DNA of 41,165 nt, from NCBI GenBank assembly GCA_025934025.1, contig JAICYU010000004.1:1-41165 (forward strand), given 5' to 3'. This DNA is from Terriglobales bacterium (GTDB lineage Bacteria > Acidobacteriota > Terriglobia > Terriglobales > Acidobacteriaceae). The position numbers and the translations under genes are program-made. Of the stretch, positions 1 through 8,945 are shown in pieces (the first letter of the stretch is position 1; every line of letters begins with the position of its first letter). The notes under the pieces are model-generated. The model was not told the origin of the DNA and did no database searches. It saw only the letters and a program-made list of their open reading frames with translations.

Positions 1-438
1 AAGCGCATCTACTTCACCCTGGAAAGCCAGTTCCGCAACTACTTTGAGAAGGCCGCGCGTAAGCCGGGCGTCACCGGCGAACTGCTGTTGCAGCAGTTTG
101 AGCGTCGGCTGGACAACGTCATCTACCGCCTGGGCTTTGCCACATCGCGCCGTCAGGCGCGCCAGTTGGTGCGGCACGGACACGTTGACGTGAACGGGCG
201 CAGGGTCAACATTCCATCGTTTGAAGTCAGCGCCGGCGATGAGATCCAGGTGCGCGAAAAAGCCCGCAAGTTTACCGTGATCGAGGGAGCGCGCGATTTC
301 TCCAGCCATCAGCCCGTGGTGGCGTGGCTTGAGGTAGACCGCGACAACCTGAAAGGCCGCGTGCTGTCATTGCCCAAGCGCGAAGACATCGCGACCCCGG
401 TGAACGAGCAGCTCATCGTGGAGTTGTACTCGAAGTAA
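1..438 (+). CDS. rpsD: 30S ribosomal protein S4, C-terminal part (5' end outside window)
   Basis: The reading frame is open from the first base, so the gene begins upstream; 145 codons are visible of a family that usually has about 200. S4 binds 16S rRNA early in small-subunit assembly and often represses its own operon. The visible part holds the end of the N-terminal domain (GVTGE) and the whole S4 RNA-binding domain ([25 protein letters not shown]). It ends in the usual short C-terminal tail. It precedes rpoA by 170 bp in the common rpsD-rpoA-rplQ order. Identity is secure; only the start is missing. Confidence 0.97.
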   Translation, partial: KRIYFTLESQFRNYFEKAARKPGVTGELLLQQFERRLDNVIYRLGFATSRRQARQLVRHGHVDVNGRRVNIPSFEVSAGDEIQVREKARKFTVIEGARDFSSHQPVVAWLEVDRDNLKGRVLSLPKREDIATPVNEQLIVELYSK

Positions 439-608
439 GCTTCTGCAAGTTGATGTTTGGTTTCGGCACGAACCAGAAACCGTGTTAGCAACGCTAAGAG
501 CTGATGGCTAAAAGCCAAGAGCTGCTGAGCAACAATCGCCCGCACCAGATCAGCCTTTCGCCACCAGGCGAGTGAGCCAAACGGAGCGGGATTGAAAGGA
601 AAAAAGAA

Positions 609-1661
<1,053 letters not shown>

Positions 1662-1812
1662 CGAATCGGGAGATCGGGTGATCTGAACCGATCCCCGATG
1701 CTCCTGTTGTAACATTCCCGGTTTTACTATGAGCTAAAGGCTTCCCTGCCAGGAGCTAAGGAATCGAAAGTTGCAGCTCCTGACCAGCAGAGATTTACTT
1801 AAGGATTACGTT

Positions 1813-2313
1813 ATGCGCCATCGCAATGCAACCAAGAAACTCGGACGAAATACAAGCCACCGGCGCGCGCTGCTGCGCAACCTGGTGACCTCGCTCATCA
1901 TGGAAGAGCGGATTGAGACCACGCCGGCCAAGGCCAAAGCCATGCGCCCGCACGTGGAGAAAATGATCACGCTGGGCAAGCGTGGCGACCTGGCAGCGCG
2001 CCGGCTCGCCCTTGGCTATCTTATGACGCGCGAATCCGTGGACCGGCTGTTTGATAACGTCGCGCCTCGCTTCGGCGATCGCAACGGCGGCTATCTGAGA
2101 ATCATCCACAAAGGCTGGCGTACCGGCGACGGAGCCGACACTTGTTTCATCGAACTGCTGGGTAGCGAGAAAGTCATTGAAGCCAAGCGGGCGAAGCGGG
2201 CGGAAGTTCGGGCCAAGCGCCAGGAAGAAATCCGCAAGCAGATGGAAGAAGAGCAGGCGCAGGCCGGCGGCGAAGCATCAGAGCAGGGCGGCGGCGAAGA
2301 AGAAAGCAAGTAG
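1813..2313 (+). CDS. rplQ: 50S ribosomal protein L17
   Basis: L17, a large-subunit protein near the peptide exit tunnel. The family start MRHRNATKKLGRN is encoded from the ATG at 1813, preceded by AAGGA at 1801-1805. A possible TTG start 42 bases upstream would add residues no L17 has, so it is rejected. The conserved core (HRRALLRNL, TPAKAKAMRPHVEKMITLGK) covers about residues 1-120. The last ~45 residues are a charged Glu/Gln/Lys-rich extension, which is longer than in compact L17 proteins. Last gene of the rpsD-rpoA-rplQ run. Confidence 0.97.
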   Translation: MRHRNATKKLGRNTSHRRALLRNLVTSLIMEERIETTPAKAKAMRPHVEKMITLGKRGDLAARRLALGYLMTRESVDRLFDNVAPRFGDRNGGYLRIIHKGWRTGDGADTCFIELLGSEKVIEAKRAKRAEVRAKRQEEIRKQMEEEQAQAGGEASEQGGGEEESK

Positions 2314-2328
2314 CTCCAACATTTTCTT

Positions 2329-2356
2329 AGCGCGCTCCTTCGGGAGCGCGCTTTTA
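2329..2356 (+). terminator. Rho-independent terminator of rpsD-rpoA-rplQ
   Basis: A perfect 10-bp stem (AGCGCGCTCC, 2329-2338, with its complement at 2343-2352), a TTCG tetraloop and a following T run lie 15 bases after the rplQ stop codon. Confidence 0.93.
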
Positions 2357-2415
2357 TTGTTTGTTACAAAGTTTGGTCTTGTCACCGCCGAAGGGGTTTA
2401 CGAGACCTCGCTAAG

Positions 2416-2658
2416 ACTGTCATTCCGACCGACCGCGAGTCGAGGCTCGAGACGAGCGGGAGCGAAGGAACCCAGCAGATGCTGAGGCTCTTGATTACTG
2501 CCGCAAGGCGTTTCTACGAGAATGTTCGTTTCGATGGGCTATCGGGTTAGTCCTCATTGAAAACTCCCTGAATCAGCATCGTACGGGAGATATCTCCGGG
2601 GTTCCTCCACTCACGCTCGTTCTGCTCCGCATCGCTTGCATTCGGTCGGAATGACAGT
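2416..2658. repeat. 243-bp intergenic element with perfect 17-bp terminal inverted repeats
   Basis: ACTGTCATTCCGACCGA at 2416-2432 is exactly complementary to 2642-2658. The interior is rich in GAGCGAAGGA / TCGTTCTGCTCC-type segments and has no credible gene. A related but more diverged copy lies at 28172-28333, and a short fragment (CACTGTCATCCCG) at about 11669. This resembles the small palindromic mobile repeats common between genes in Acidobacteriota. Confidence 0.7.
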
Positions 2659-2693
2659 ATTTTGGAAGGGGTACAAAACTGGCGCGTTAATGA

Positions 2694-2757
2694 TAGTGGT
2701 TCCTCGTCGCTGCAACTTCAACCTGGAGACCATAAGATCGTGATGAAGAAGAACGAT
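2694..2757 (+). pseudogene. Decayed fragment of a PEGA-domain gene
   Basis: The frame reads SSSLQLQPGDHKIVMKKND. This closely matches the PEGA-type ending encoded at 3857-3987 (SSLQLQPGDHKVAVKEN). No start, no upstream domain and no proper end are visible, so it is a remnant, probably from a duplicated or rearranged copy of the same ancestral gene. Confidence 0.45.
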
Positions 2758-2799
2758 ACGATCATGCCCGCGGCAGCTTTCGGCGAATTCGGTTCCTCT

Positions 2800-2979
2800 T
2801 CATGCGCCGCCAGAACTCCCAACCATTTTTGAGATCAGTGCCGCCACTCCCCAGATAGCCAGCCACCACACCGTATCGGGCATGAACTCTCCAAAGGTCT
2901 CGGCCAGCAACCACCAGCCGTCCGCTCTTCCGGCTGAAGCGGGATGGTGCGATCCTACGCGATCCAGCTTTTCGCTCAT
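2800..2979 (-). CDS. Possible small membrane protein (59 aa)
   Basis: A short reverse-strand frame starting at ATG 2979 encodes a hydrophilic N-terminus and one likely membrane segment (DTVWWLAIWGVAALI). The ribosome-binding site is weak (GAG about 8 bases upstream). It lies downstream of the ExbD-like gene on the same strand. No family is recognised and it may be spurious. Confidence 0.25.
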   Translation of the reverse strand: MSEKLDRVGSHHPASAGRADGWWLLAETFGEFMPDTVWWLAIWGVAALISKMVGSSGGA

Positions 2980-3053
2980 GCAAGTCTCTATAGGATTAGA
3001 CGCGCGACCCGGGCTGATTATTAACCGGCGGTCGCGACTGTACTCATCCTTTC

Positions 3054-3515
3054 CTAAGACATCGGATGCGGGCAGCAGAATGGAGGAGGGTACCAGGCAG
3101 GGGGGTGCTTCAAATCCACGACACAAACACGATCGATAACCGGCATTTGCGCAACCATCCTTGCCAGTTCTGCGGACGCGTTTCCATCGGGACCAGCATC
3201 TTGGAGGACATAAACGATTCGCTCCGTGCGTGTACGGAAGATGTCAGTGAGGTCTTTACCGAGTTGGTTGAGCTGCACGTCTTCCGTGTTGATCTTGATT
3301 ACAGAAGGATCAAGCGTAGTCCGCAGTAGAACCACTCTGTCGTAGGCGAGACCGTGGCGTGGATCGCACTTTGTATTTAGAGCGCTCACGATGTAAGCCG
3401 AGTTCGGTTTTGGCGCTGTTTCCAGGGGGTGAATGCGAAACCGGCGGTACAGAGCGAGACTGAAAACTGCAACCACGGACACAATCGTAACGGCAACCAG
3501 CCACCTCGATCGCAT
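3054..3515 (-). CDS. ExbD/TolR-like single-pass membrane protein
   Basis: A 153-residue protein from ATG 3515: one N-terminal membrane segment (residues about 4-20, WLVAVTIVSVVAVFSLAL), then a periplasmic domain. The segment LTDIFRTRTERIVYVLQDAG followed by AELARMVAQ and VDRVCVVDL resembles the ExbD/TolR periplasmic fold (DIF..R.....Y......F..V...I......DRI). ExbD partners with ExbB in proton-driven energy transduction, but no exbB is nearby. The usual membrane Asp of ExbD is not evident, so this is a diverged relative or a domain reuse. The ATG has no clear Shine-Dalgarno; the frame stays open upstream. Family call moderate, function unknown. Confidence 0.5.
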   Translation of the reverse strand: MRSRWLVAVTIVSVVAVFSLALYRRFRIHPLETAPKPNSAYIVSALNTKCDPRHGLAYDRVVLLRTTLDPSVIKINTEDVQLNQLGKDLTDIFRTRTERIVYVLQDAGPDGNASAELARMVAQMPVIDRVCVVDLKHPPAWYPPPFCCPHPMS

Positions 3516-3739
3516 TCGGATATTGTAGCCGGGCTGGCCCATGTGGCCGTAACTTGCGCTCTGTTCTCCCTCACCCACCGGGCTAAAATCGGGCGCTGTT
3601 CGGCCCCGTGCTGCGCGCGAGCCTTCTGCAGAGCGGTACTGATTTGTTTTTCTCCTGAGCGGCACGACTGAAGGTCGGGCCTCGTTACAAAGCTTCCGGG
3701 GTAAACGGACGTTGCTATCGCTCGGGGTCCCCGCCGCGC

Positions 3740-3780
3740 GCTTCGCGGGGTAGGCTGGAGGCCCGGAGTCCCCGCGAAGC
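3740..3780. repeat. 11-bp perfect inverted repeat in GC-rich intergenic DNA
   Basis: GCTTCGCGGGG (3740-3750) pairs perfectly with CCCCGCGAAGC (3770-3780) around a 19-base loop. No poly-T tract follows, so it is more like a small intergenic palindrome than a terminator. Confidence 0.55.
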
Positions 3781-3812
3781 CCGGTTTTGGCTTAGTGGGG
3801 TGGTGCACGCGC

Positions 3813-3987
3813 GACGGCGCCGATATCGAGGTCGCGGCGTATTCATCGGCGGTACCCTTCGTCCCTGCAACTTCAACCCGGCGACCACAAGGTCGCGGTG
3901 AAGGAAAACCGTTATAAGCCATTGGAGCTGTCGCTCACGGTGGCCGGCGGGAAGGTCAGCATTAAAGCGGAGTCGGAGAAGAACTGA
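3813..3987 (+). pseudogene. Frameshifted C-terminal remnant of a PEGA-domain protein
   Basis: Read with two small frame corrections (around 3830 and 3858), the DNA gives DGADIEV, then GVFIGGTP, then SSLQLQPGDHKVAVKENRY..LELSLTVAGGKVSIKAESEKN and a TGA stop at 3985-3987. The pattern (G..I.VDG.F.G.TP..L.L..G.H.V.V...GY) is that of PEGA domains at the end of secreted or surface proteins. The upstream part of the gene is missing, so this is a broken gene. Confidence 0.55.
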
Positions 3988-4843
3988 AGAATATGTCAGC
4001 AGTTGGGGCGTTGTGTCCAGCAATGAGAGGCTCTGGACAACGTCTCTGATACCCATGCACCTAATTGTGCGCTAAAAGCCTCGCGGATTCTCCCGTTCTC
4101 GTAGAAAGCCTCTGCGCTGACAAATCTCTCGCCAACCGTCTTCCGTGATGCGACCTGGGTTCGATCCTCTCACTTGGCAAATACGTCTCCAGCAGCAACT
4201 GTAAACGAGGACCTCATCGGGGACGGAGCCGTTCATGAGATCCGTCAAAATATTCCATTCACTCAGCTTGCAGTAACAACTCGCTTCTCTGGCCCTTGAA
4301 TGTCGACGTACGTGCCAGAATGGAAGTCTTCGCGCTGAGACCGCTCGATGCGTGGAGGAACTTGCCAGATTTCAATCGAAGGCCGAGATGTTGAATTGGT
4401 AAATGCCTTAAAGCGAATTTTTTCAGATAACAAGAATGACTTGATGAAAGGCTCCGATCTCTCCGCCGCTGGACGGAGCGGTATCACCGTGGTTACTGGA
4501 ATCGGCGTGGTGGGCGGACCAGAGCCGGCGGCTAGTATCACTGTTGGCGTGAATCTGATTAAAGAATAAGCCGACAGCAATTTAATCCTTTCCTTCTGGT
4601 AGTACCGCTGCCCGATTCCGATCTGATCCTGAACATAGATCTTCTCGCAACAGCCTATTAGTCGTACTCTCAGCGTGTTGACTGCGCATCGCGCTCAAGT
4701 GGTCGGGCAGGAACGCAGTTGACAGTTAATATCCTTATCCTGCGTGATAGGGGCGAACAAAAGAGTTAAGCTGACCAGATTTGAACGAAGCTGAAGCACA
4801 CCTTTTTCACCGGATCGACCCAAGGGACGCAGAGAAATGAAAG
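3988..4843. other. Gene-poor region with one weak frame
   Basis: No convincing gene, RNA gene or repeat was found. The forward frame from about 4105 to 4569 is open except for TGA codons at 4297 and 4336. Its last part, from ATG 4348, would encode 73 residues ending in a Gly/Val-rich segment (GITVVTGIGVVGG). No ribosome-binding site or family is recognisable, so it is listed as unexplained rather than as a gene. Confidence 0.3.
4348..4569 (+). CDS. Doubtful hypothetical protein (73 aa)
   Basis: A short frame with ATG at 4348 and no clear Shine-Dalgarno. The middle is charged (VELVNALKRIFSDNKNDLMKG) and the end is Gly/Val-rich. It continues in frame upstream through two TGA codons, so it could be the end of a decayed gene. 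The opposite strand is also open across it, which lowers confidence. Confidence 0.18.
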   Translation: MRGGTCQISIEGRDVELVNALKRIFSDNKNDLMKGSDLSAAGRSGITVVTGIGVVGGPEPAASITVGVNLIKE

Positions 4844-4863
4844 CGCCCGCCTTTCGGCGGGCG
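4844..4863 (-). terminator. Terminator of nrdJ
   Basis: An 8-bp perfect stem (CGCCCGCC with GGCGGGCG) with a GAAA tetraloop on the reverse strand begins 20 bases after the nrdJ stop. A pyrimidine-rich stretch (CTTTCATTTC) follows on the reverse strand rather than a pure T run. Confidence 0.8.
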
Positions 4864-4883
4864 GAAGTCCTTCCCACTACTTC

Positions 4884-7800
4884 TTAACTGCACCCGCTTG
4901 TGCTCCCACAACTCATACACCTGTAACAGCTTCCATTCCTCGTCATGATGGCGCCGCAGAGGTGGCACGAAGGGGCGTCGCCGAGATCAACGATCTCGCG
5001 GAGAGCATCAGCAGAGTGGTACAAGCCTCGGTCAGTCGGAGACGGTACTTGGTAGTTGGTAGTTGGTACTTGACTCTTAGCTCTTGGCTCCTGGCTGGAA
5101 GCAACACCGCCCTGGGGCGGCATTGTTCCACCGAACTCCGCTTCATTCACTTGTGTGCCTTCGCTGAGTACTGACTGCTGACTGCTGACTGCGGCCGCAG
5201 GCTGGAGAGCCCGTTCGACTCCGCTCAGGGCAGGGCTCTGCGTTCCAGCGGCCTGAGCGTTCAGCTGCGGGAACAGCGGGAACTGCTGTCCTGACACGAA
5301 CCGGATCTCCAACCAGCGGAAGATGTAGTCCATTACCGACTTGGCGATGGGGATTTCCTGGTTGCCGGTGAAGCCCGAAGGCTCAAAGCGGGTGTGGGAG
5401 AACTTGTCGCACAGCAGCTTCAGCGGAACGCCGTGCTGAAGAGCCAGCGAGACGGCCGTGGCAAACGAGTCCATCAGGCCGGACACGGTCGAGCCTTCCT
5501 TGGCCATGCGGATGAAGAGCTCGCCCGGGGTGCCATCCTTATACATGCCGACGGTGATGTAGCCTTCATGGCCGGCGATGGAGAACTTGTGCGTAATGGA
5601 GTGCCGCTCGCCGGGCAGGCGATGGCGCAGCGCACGCGGCGGAGCCGTCTCCTGCTCTTCGCGCGTGACGCCCACCAGCCGGCGCACGGAGTCATAGACC
5701 TGGCCTTGGATTTCCTTGGCTGCACCGTTCGCCAACCGGACGACTTCCAGAGCGAAGGCCTGCTGCTCCGGCGAGAGCCGCGTAAACGCCGACTCTTCGT
5801 TCGACACCGGTGCTGCGACCACGCCTGCGGCAGTTTTCTCCTGACGCGTCCCACGCTTCGCGGCTTCTTCTTTCTTCGCCGCGGCCATCAGCGGCTGCGC
5901 CTTCTTCGATCCGTCGCGATAGATGGCAACAGCCTTCAGACCGAGCTTCCATGACTGGACGTACGCGTCAGCAATATCTTCCACCGTCGCATTCTCGGGC
6001 AGGTTCACCGTTTTCGAGATAGCGCCGGAGATGAAGGGCTGCGTGGCGGCCATCATCTTCACGTGGCCCATGTAGGCGATGCTGCGCGTGCCTTTCTGCG
6101 GCTTGAAGCTGCAATCGAAAACAGGATAGTGCTCGTCCTTGATGCCGGGCGCGCCTTCAATGGTTCCGGTGGCGTCAATGTAGCTGACAATGCCGTTCAC
6201 CTGGTCCGGCGAGTAGCCCAGCTTCCACAGCGCCAGCGGCACGGTGTTGTTCACGATTTTGATCATGCCGCCGCCCACGAGCTTCTTGTACTTCACCAGC
6301 GCTAGGTCAGGCTCGATCCCGGTGGTGTCGCAATCCATCATGAAGCCGATGGTTCCCGTGGGCGCAAGCACCGTCACCTGCGAGTTGCGATAGCCAGACT
6401 TCTCGCCCAGCGCGAGCGCCTCGTCCCAGCACTGCTTGGAGCCTTCGAAGAGATTGGCCGGAACATTTTCTTTGGTGATCTTGTTCACCGAAGCCCGGTG
6501 CATGCGGATCACGTCGAGGAACGGCTCGCGATTCACATACCATCCGGGGCAAGCTCCTCCGGTGATTTCCTGCGGAGAGACACGCGAAGTCGCCGGTCCG
6601 AGCGCGGGGCACTGCTCAGCAATGCGCGCCGACTGTAAATACGCTTCGCCGCACATGATGGCCGTAACGCAAGCGGCGTAGTCGCGGCCGGAGTCGGAAT
6701 CGTAAGGCAGGCCGCTGGCCATGAGCAGCGCGCCCAGGTTGGCGTAACCCAGGCCGAGCGGGCGATACTCGTGCGAGTTGCGCGCAATCATCTCCGTGGG
6801 ATAGCCGGCGTTGTCCACCAGGATTTCCTGCGCCGTAATCATCACGTCCACGGCGTAGCGATAGGCGGGCACGTCAAACTCGCCGTTGGCCCTGATGAAC
6901 TTCATCAGGTTGAGCGAAGACAAGTTGCAGGCCGAGTCGTCGAGGAACATGTACTCGCTGCACGGATTGCTGGCGTTGATGCGCGCCGTGTTCTTCGACG
7001 TGTGCCAGCGGTTCACGGTGGTGTCATACTGCATGCCGGGATCGCCGCATTGCCACGTAGCTTCCGCGATCTTGCGCAGCAGCTCGCGCGCCTTGTGCGG
7101 TTTCATCGGATGACTGTCTTTCACCGATTTGGTGAAGAAGGTCTCATCGCGCTCGGCCGCCTGCATGAACTCGTCGGTCACGCGGACCGAGTTGTTGGCG
7201 TTCTGGAAAAAGATGGAGCTGTAGGCTTCCGAATCCGGACCGGAGCCGTCATACCCGGCTTCCACCAGCGCCCAGGCCTTGGCTTCCTCTTTGGCCTTGC
7301 ACTCGATGAAGTCCACGATGTCTGGATGGTCAACGTTCAAGATGACCATCTTGGCGGCGCGGCGCGTCTTGCCGCCGGATTTGATCACGCCGGCAAAAGC
7401 GTCAAAGCCCTTCATAAAGCTCAACGGACCGCTGGCCGACCCGCCGCCGCTCAGCTCTTCCGTGGAGCCGCGCAGCGGAGAAAGATTGGTGCCGGTGCCG
7501 CTGCCCCACTTGAACAGCATGCCTTCGGTTTTGGCCAGCGTGAGGATGGAGTCGAGCGAATCCTTCACCGAGTTGATGAAGCAGGCGGAGCACTGCGGGT
7601 TCTTGTAGCCGGTGGTGGAAAACTCGACGCTTCCCTTCTCGGAAACCCAGTGCCAGTTCTGCGCGTCAGAGAGCGGCTCCAGGCGGTCGCAACCCACGTT
7701 GAACCATACGGGCGAGTTGAAGCTTGCCTTCTGCTGCAGCAGGATGTGCACCAGCTCGTCATGGAAGGTGTCGCGGTCTTCGGCAGTGGCGAAGTAGCCC

Positions 7801-8153
7801 TGGGCCCAGCCCCAGTCGCGGATTGTCTCTGCCACGCGCTCTATCAGCACGCGCACGCCGCTCTCGCGTTGCGGCGTCCCCATCTGCCCGTGCAGATATT
7901 TGCTGGCCACAATGTTGATGGCGGTCATCGTCCAGTCCTTGGGCGACTCCACATCTTTCTGCTCGAAGATGGTGTTGCCCTTGGCGTCAGTAATCAGCGC
8001 GGTTCGACGCTCCCACTCGACTTCGTTGTAAGGCGAGATGCCCGCGCGAGTGAAGTAGCGCGGGAACTTGAGTCCGGGCGCGGTCTTCGTCGCCGGCTGA
8101 AGAGTGGTCCGTGTGGTCTGGGTGGTGGTTGCTTTTGTTGTCGTATCCGCCAT
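4884..8153 (-). CDS. nrdJ: Adenosylcobalamin-dependent (class II) ribonucleoside-diphosphate reductase
   Basis: Reduces ribonucleotides to deoxyribonucleotides with coenzyme B12 as radical source (1089 aa). ATG 8153 is chosen because GGAGT lies 8-9 bases upstream; the frame runs further up, but through a palindromic repeat. Visible motifs: FNSPVWFNVG (about 146-154), CSACFINS (C188, C191), the catalytic NPCSE (C398, E400), APTGTIGF, and a C-terminal Cys-rich ribbon (CHLCGA..CYRCMSCGSTSGC) that in this family shuttles reducing equivalents. The linker before the ribbon (about 975-1050) is low-complexity and coincides with dispersed-repeat DNA. No class I or III reductase is in the window. It lies downstream of the 8490-8945 gene in the same orientation. 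Confidence 0.97.
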   Translation of the reverse strand: MADTTTKATTTQTTRTTLQPATKTAPGLKFPRYFTRAGISPYNEVEWERRTALITDAKGNTIFEQKDVESPKDWTMTAINIVASKYLHGQMGTPQRESGVRVLIERVAETIRDWGWAQGYFATAEDRDTFHDELVHILLQQKASFNSPVWFNVGCDRLEPLSDAQNWHWVSEKGSVEFSTTGYKNPQCSACFINSVKDSLDSILTLAKTEGMLFKWGSGTGTNLSPLRGSTEELSGGGSASGPLSFMKGFDAFAGVIKSGGKTRRAAKMVILNVDHPDIVDFIECKAKEEAKAWALVEAGYDGSGPDSEAYSSIFFQNANNSVRVTDEFMQAAERDETFFTKSVKDSHPMKPHKARELLRKIAEATWQCGDPGMQYDTTVNRWHTSKNTARINASNPCSEYMFLDDSACNLSSLNLMKFIRANGEFDVPAYRYAVDVMITAQEILVDNAGYPTEMIARNSHEYRPLGLGYANLGALLMASGLPYDSDSGRDYAACVTAIMCGEAYLQSARIAEQCPALGPATSRVSPQEITGGACPGWYVNREPFLDVIRMHRASVNKITKENVPANLFEGSKQCWDEALALGEKSGYRNSQVTVLAPTGTIGFMMDCDTTGIEPDLALVKYKKLVGGGMIKIVNNTVPLALWKLGYSPDQVNGIVSYIDATGTIEGAPGIKDEHYPVFDCSFKPQKGTRSIAYMGHVKMMAATQPFISGAISKTVNLPENATVEDIADAYVQSWKLGLKAVAIYRDGSKKAQPLMAAAKKEEAAKRGTRQEKTAAGVVAAPVSNEESAFTRLSPEQQAFALEVVRLANGAAKEIQGQVYDSVRRLVGVTREEQETAPPRALRHRLPGERHSITHKFSIAGHEGYITVGMYKDGTPGELFIRMAKEGSTVSGLMDSFATAVSLALQHGVPLKLLCDKFSHTRFEPSGFTGNQEIPIAKSVMDYIFRWLEIRFVSGQQFPLFPQLNAQAAGTQSPALSGVERALQPAAAVSSQQSVLSEGTQVNEAEFGGTMPPQGGVASSQEPRAKSQVPTTNYQVPSPTDRGLYHSADALREIVDLGDAPSCHLCGAIMTRNGSCYRCMSCGSTSGCS

Positions 8154-8489
8154 GTTTTCAACTCCGCGATCTTGAATGCGATTCAGCTTCTGTTCGCAGC
8201 GGGAGAGGAATCTGCTGTTCCGGGGAGGGTGGATGGCAGATTCCTCTTCGCTGCCTTGCAATCTGTTTTAAAAGAGCAGGGGCTTAAGCCCACTTTCAAA
8301 AATCTCGAGACTGTTACTTGTTGCAAGCACAAAGAGCCTGCAAGTTATTTTCAGCGAGACGCGGCAGGCCGCATCTCTACGTTCGGCTCATTTCCAGATT
8401 GCCCAGAATCACCAGAGCCAATCAGTCATCATCAGCGGTGACGCTTCAATCGTCACTCTTTGGCAATGTTGGCAATCCTGGCAATGTCG
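8154..8489. other. 336-bp nrdJ leader / intergenic region
   Basis: Separates nrdJ from the upstream gene on the same strand. It contains the inverted repeat at 8196-8254 and, at 8459-8487, three TTGGCAAT/CTGGCAAT units of a type also seen near 24086-24106. No gene, no B12-riboswitch core and no second NrdR-like pair were recognised. Confidence 0.5.
8196..8254 (-). repeat. Imperfect ~20-bp inverted repeat in the nrdJ leader
   Basis: Arms at 8196-8215 (GCAGCGGGAGAGGAATCTGC) and 8236-8254 (GCAGATTCCTCTTCGCTGC) are nearly complementary, around a 20-base loop. It would form a strong RNA hairpin about 43-100 bases ahead of the nrdJ start. GAGGAATCTGC is typical of dispersed acidobacterial intergenic repeats, so it may be an inserted element and not an evolved regulator. 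Confidence 0.6.
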
Positions 8490-8945
8490 TCAAGCTCCTG
8501 CGGCTTTAGCCAGTTCGCGGGCGCGGGTCACGCGATCTACGGCACGCTCGGCTACGGTCTTGATTTCCTCGACTTCGGCCGAGATCGCCACCGGCGACAC
8601 CACCGGTTCAAAAATCTGGGCCGCGGCTTGCTTGCGCGAGTCGAGCCAATGTTTCAGCGCTCCAGCGGCGACGCGACGATCGGCCGTGCTGGGCGCAACT
8701 GCATAGCGGACAAAACACTTTCCTTCCGCCAACTTCTCCCGCCACGGGCTGCCCACGGCAAACATGCGGCTCAAAGCCAACGCCAAATCTTCGGCTTCGC
8801 TGACCTCAAAAACGGCCAGCATGCGGCGTCCGTTCGGCCCGGTCATGATCTCTTCCGCCAGGGCAAAAATGCCCGGCTGCTTCGGTACCAGCAGGAGCCC
8901 GAAACTGGACTCGCAACGGAACCAACGTGACCAACTCATCTCCAT
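8490..8945 (-). CDS. Conserved-looking protein of unknown function upstream of nrdJ (151 aa)
   Basis: The ATG at 8945 has GGGAG 7 bases upstream. The protein is soluble, with no signal or membrane segment. Parts: an N-terminal beta-rich stretch (FGLLLVPKQPGIFALAEEI), a central GRRMLAVFEVSEAEDLALALSRMF, then PWREKLAEGKCFVRYAVA, DRRVAAGALKHWL and an amphipathic helical C-terminus. The order (small-protein core, 'PWREKL..G.CFVRY', 'ALKHWL') faintly recalls GIY-YIG-like folds, but the catalytic pattern is not clear, so no function is assigned. A promoter with NrdR-like boxes lies 167 bases upstream and nrdJ lies downstream on the same strand, suggesting co-regulation. Confidence 0.75.
   Translation of the reverse strand: MEMSWSRWFRCESSFGLLLVPKQPGIFALAEEIMTGPNGRRMLAVFEVSEAEDLALALSRMFAVGSPWREKLAEGKCFVRYAVAPSTADRRVAAGALKHWLDSRKQAAAQIFEPVVSPVAISAEVEEIKTVAERAVDRVTRARELAKAAGA

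Noticed and set aside
3386-3922. 178-codon reverse-strand frame over the PEGA remnant
   Set aside because: Arg/Pro/Ser-rich and overlaps the ExbD-like gene; no binding site.
4145-4170. GGTTCGATCC resembling a tRNA T-loop
   Set aside because: The flanking bases do not form a T-stem and no anticodon arm lies upstream.
6771-8441. 556-codon forward open frame antisense to nrdJ
   Set aside because: Mirror of the GC-rich nrdJ coding strand; His/Arg/Val-rich with no family features.
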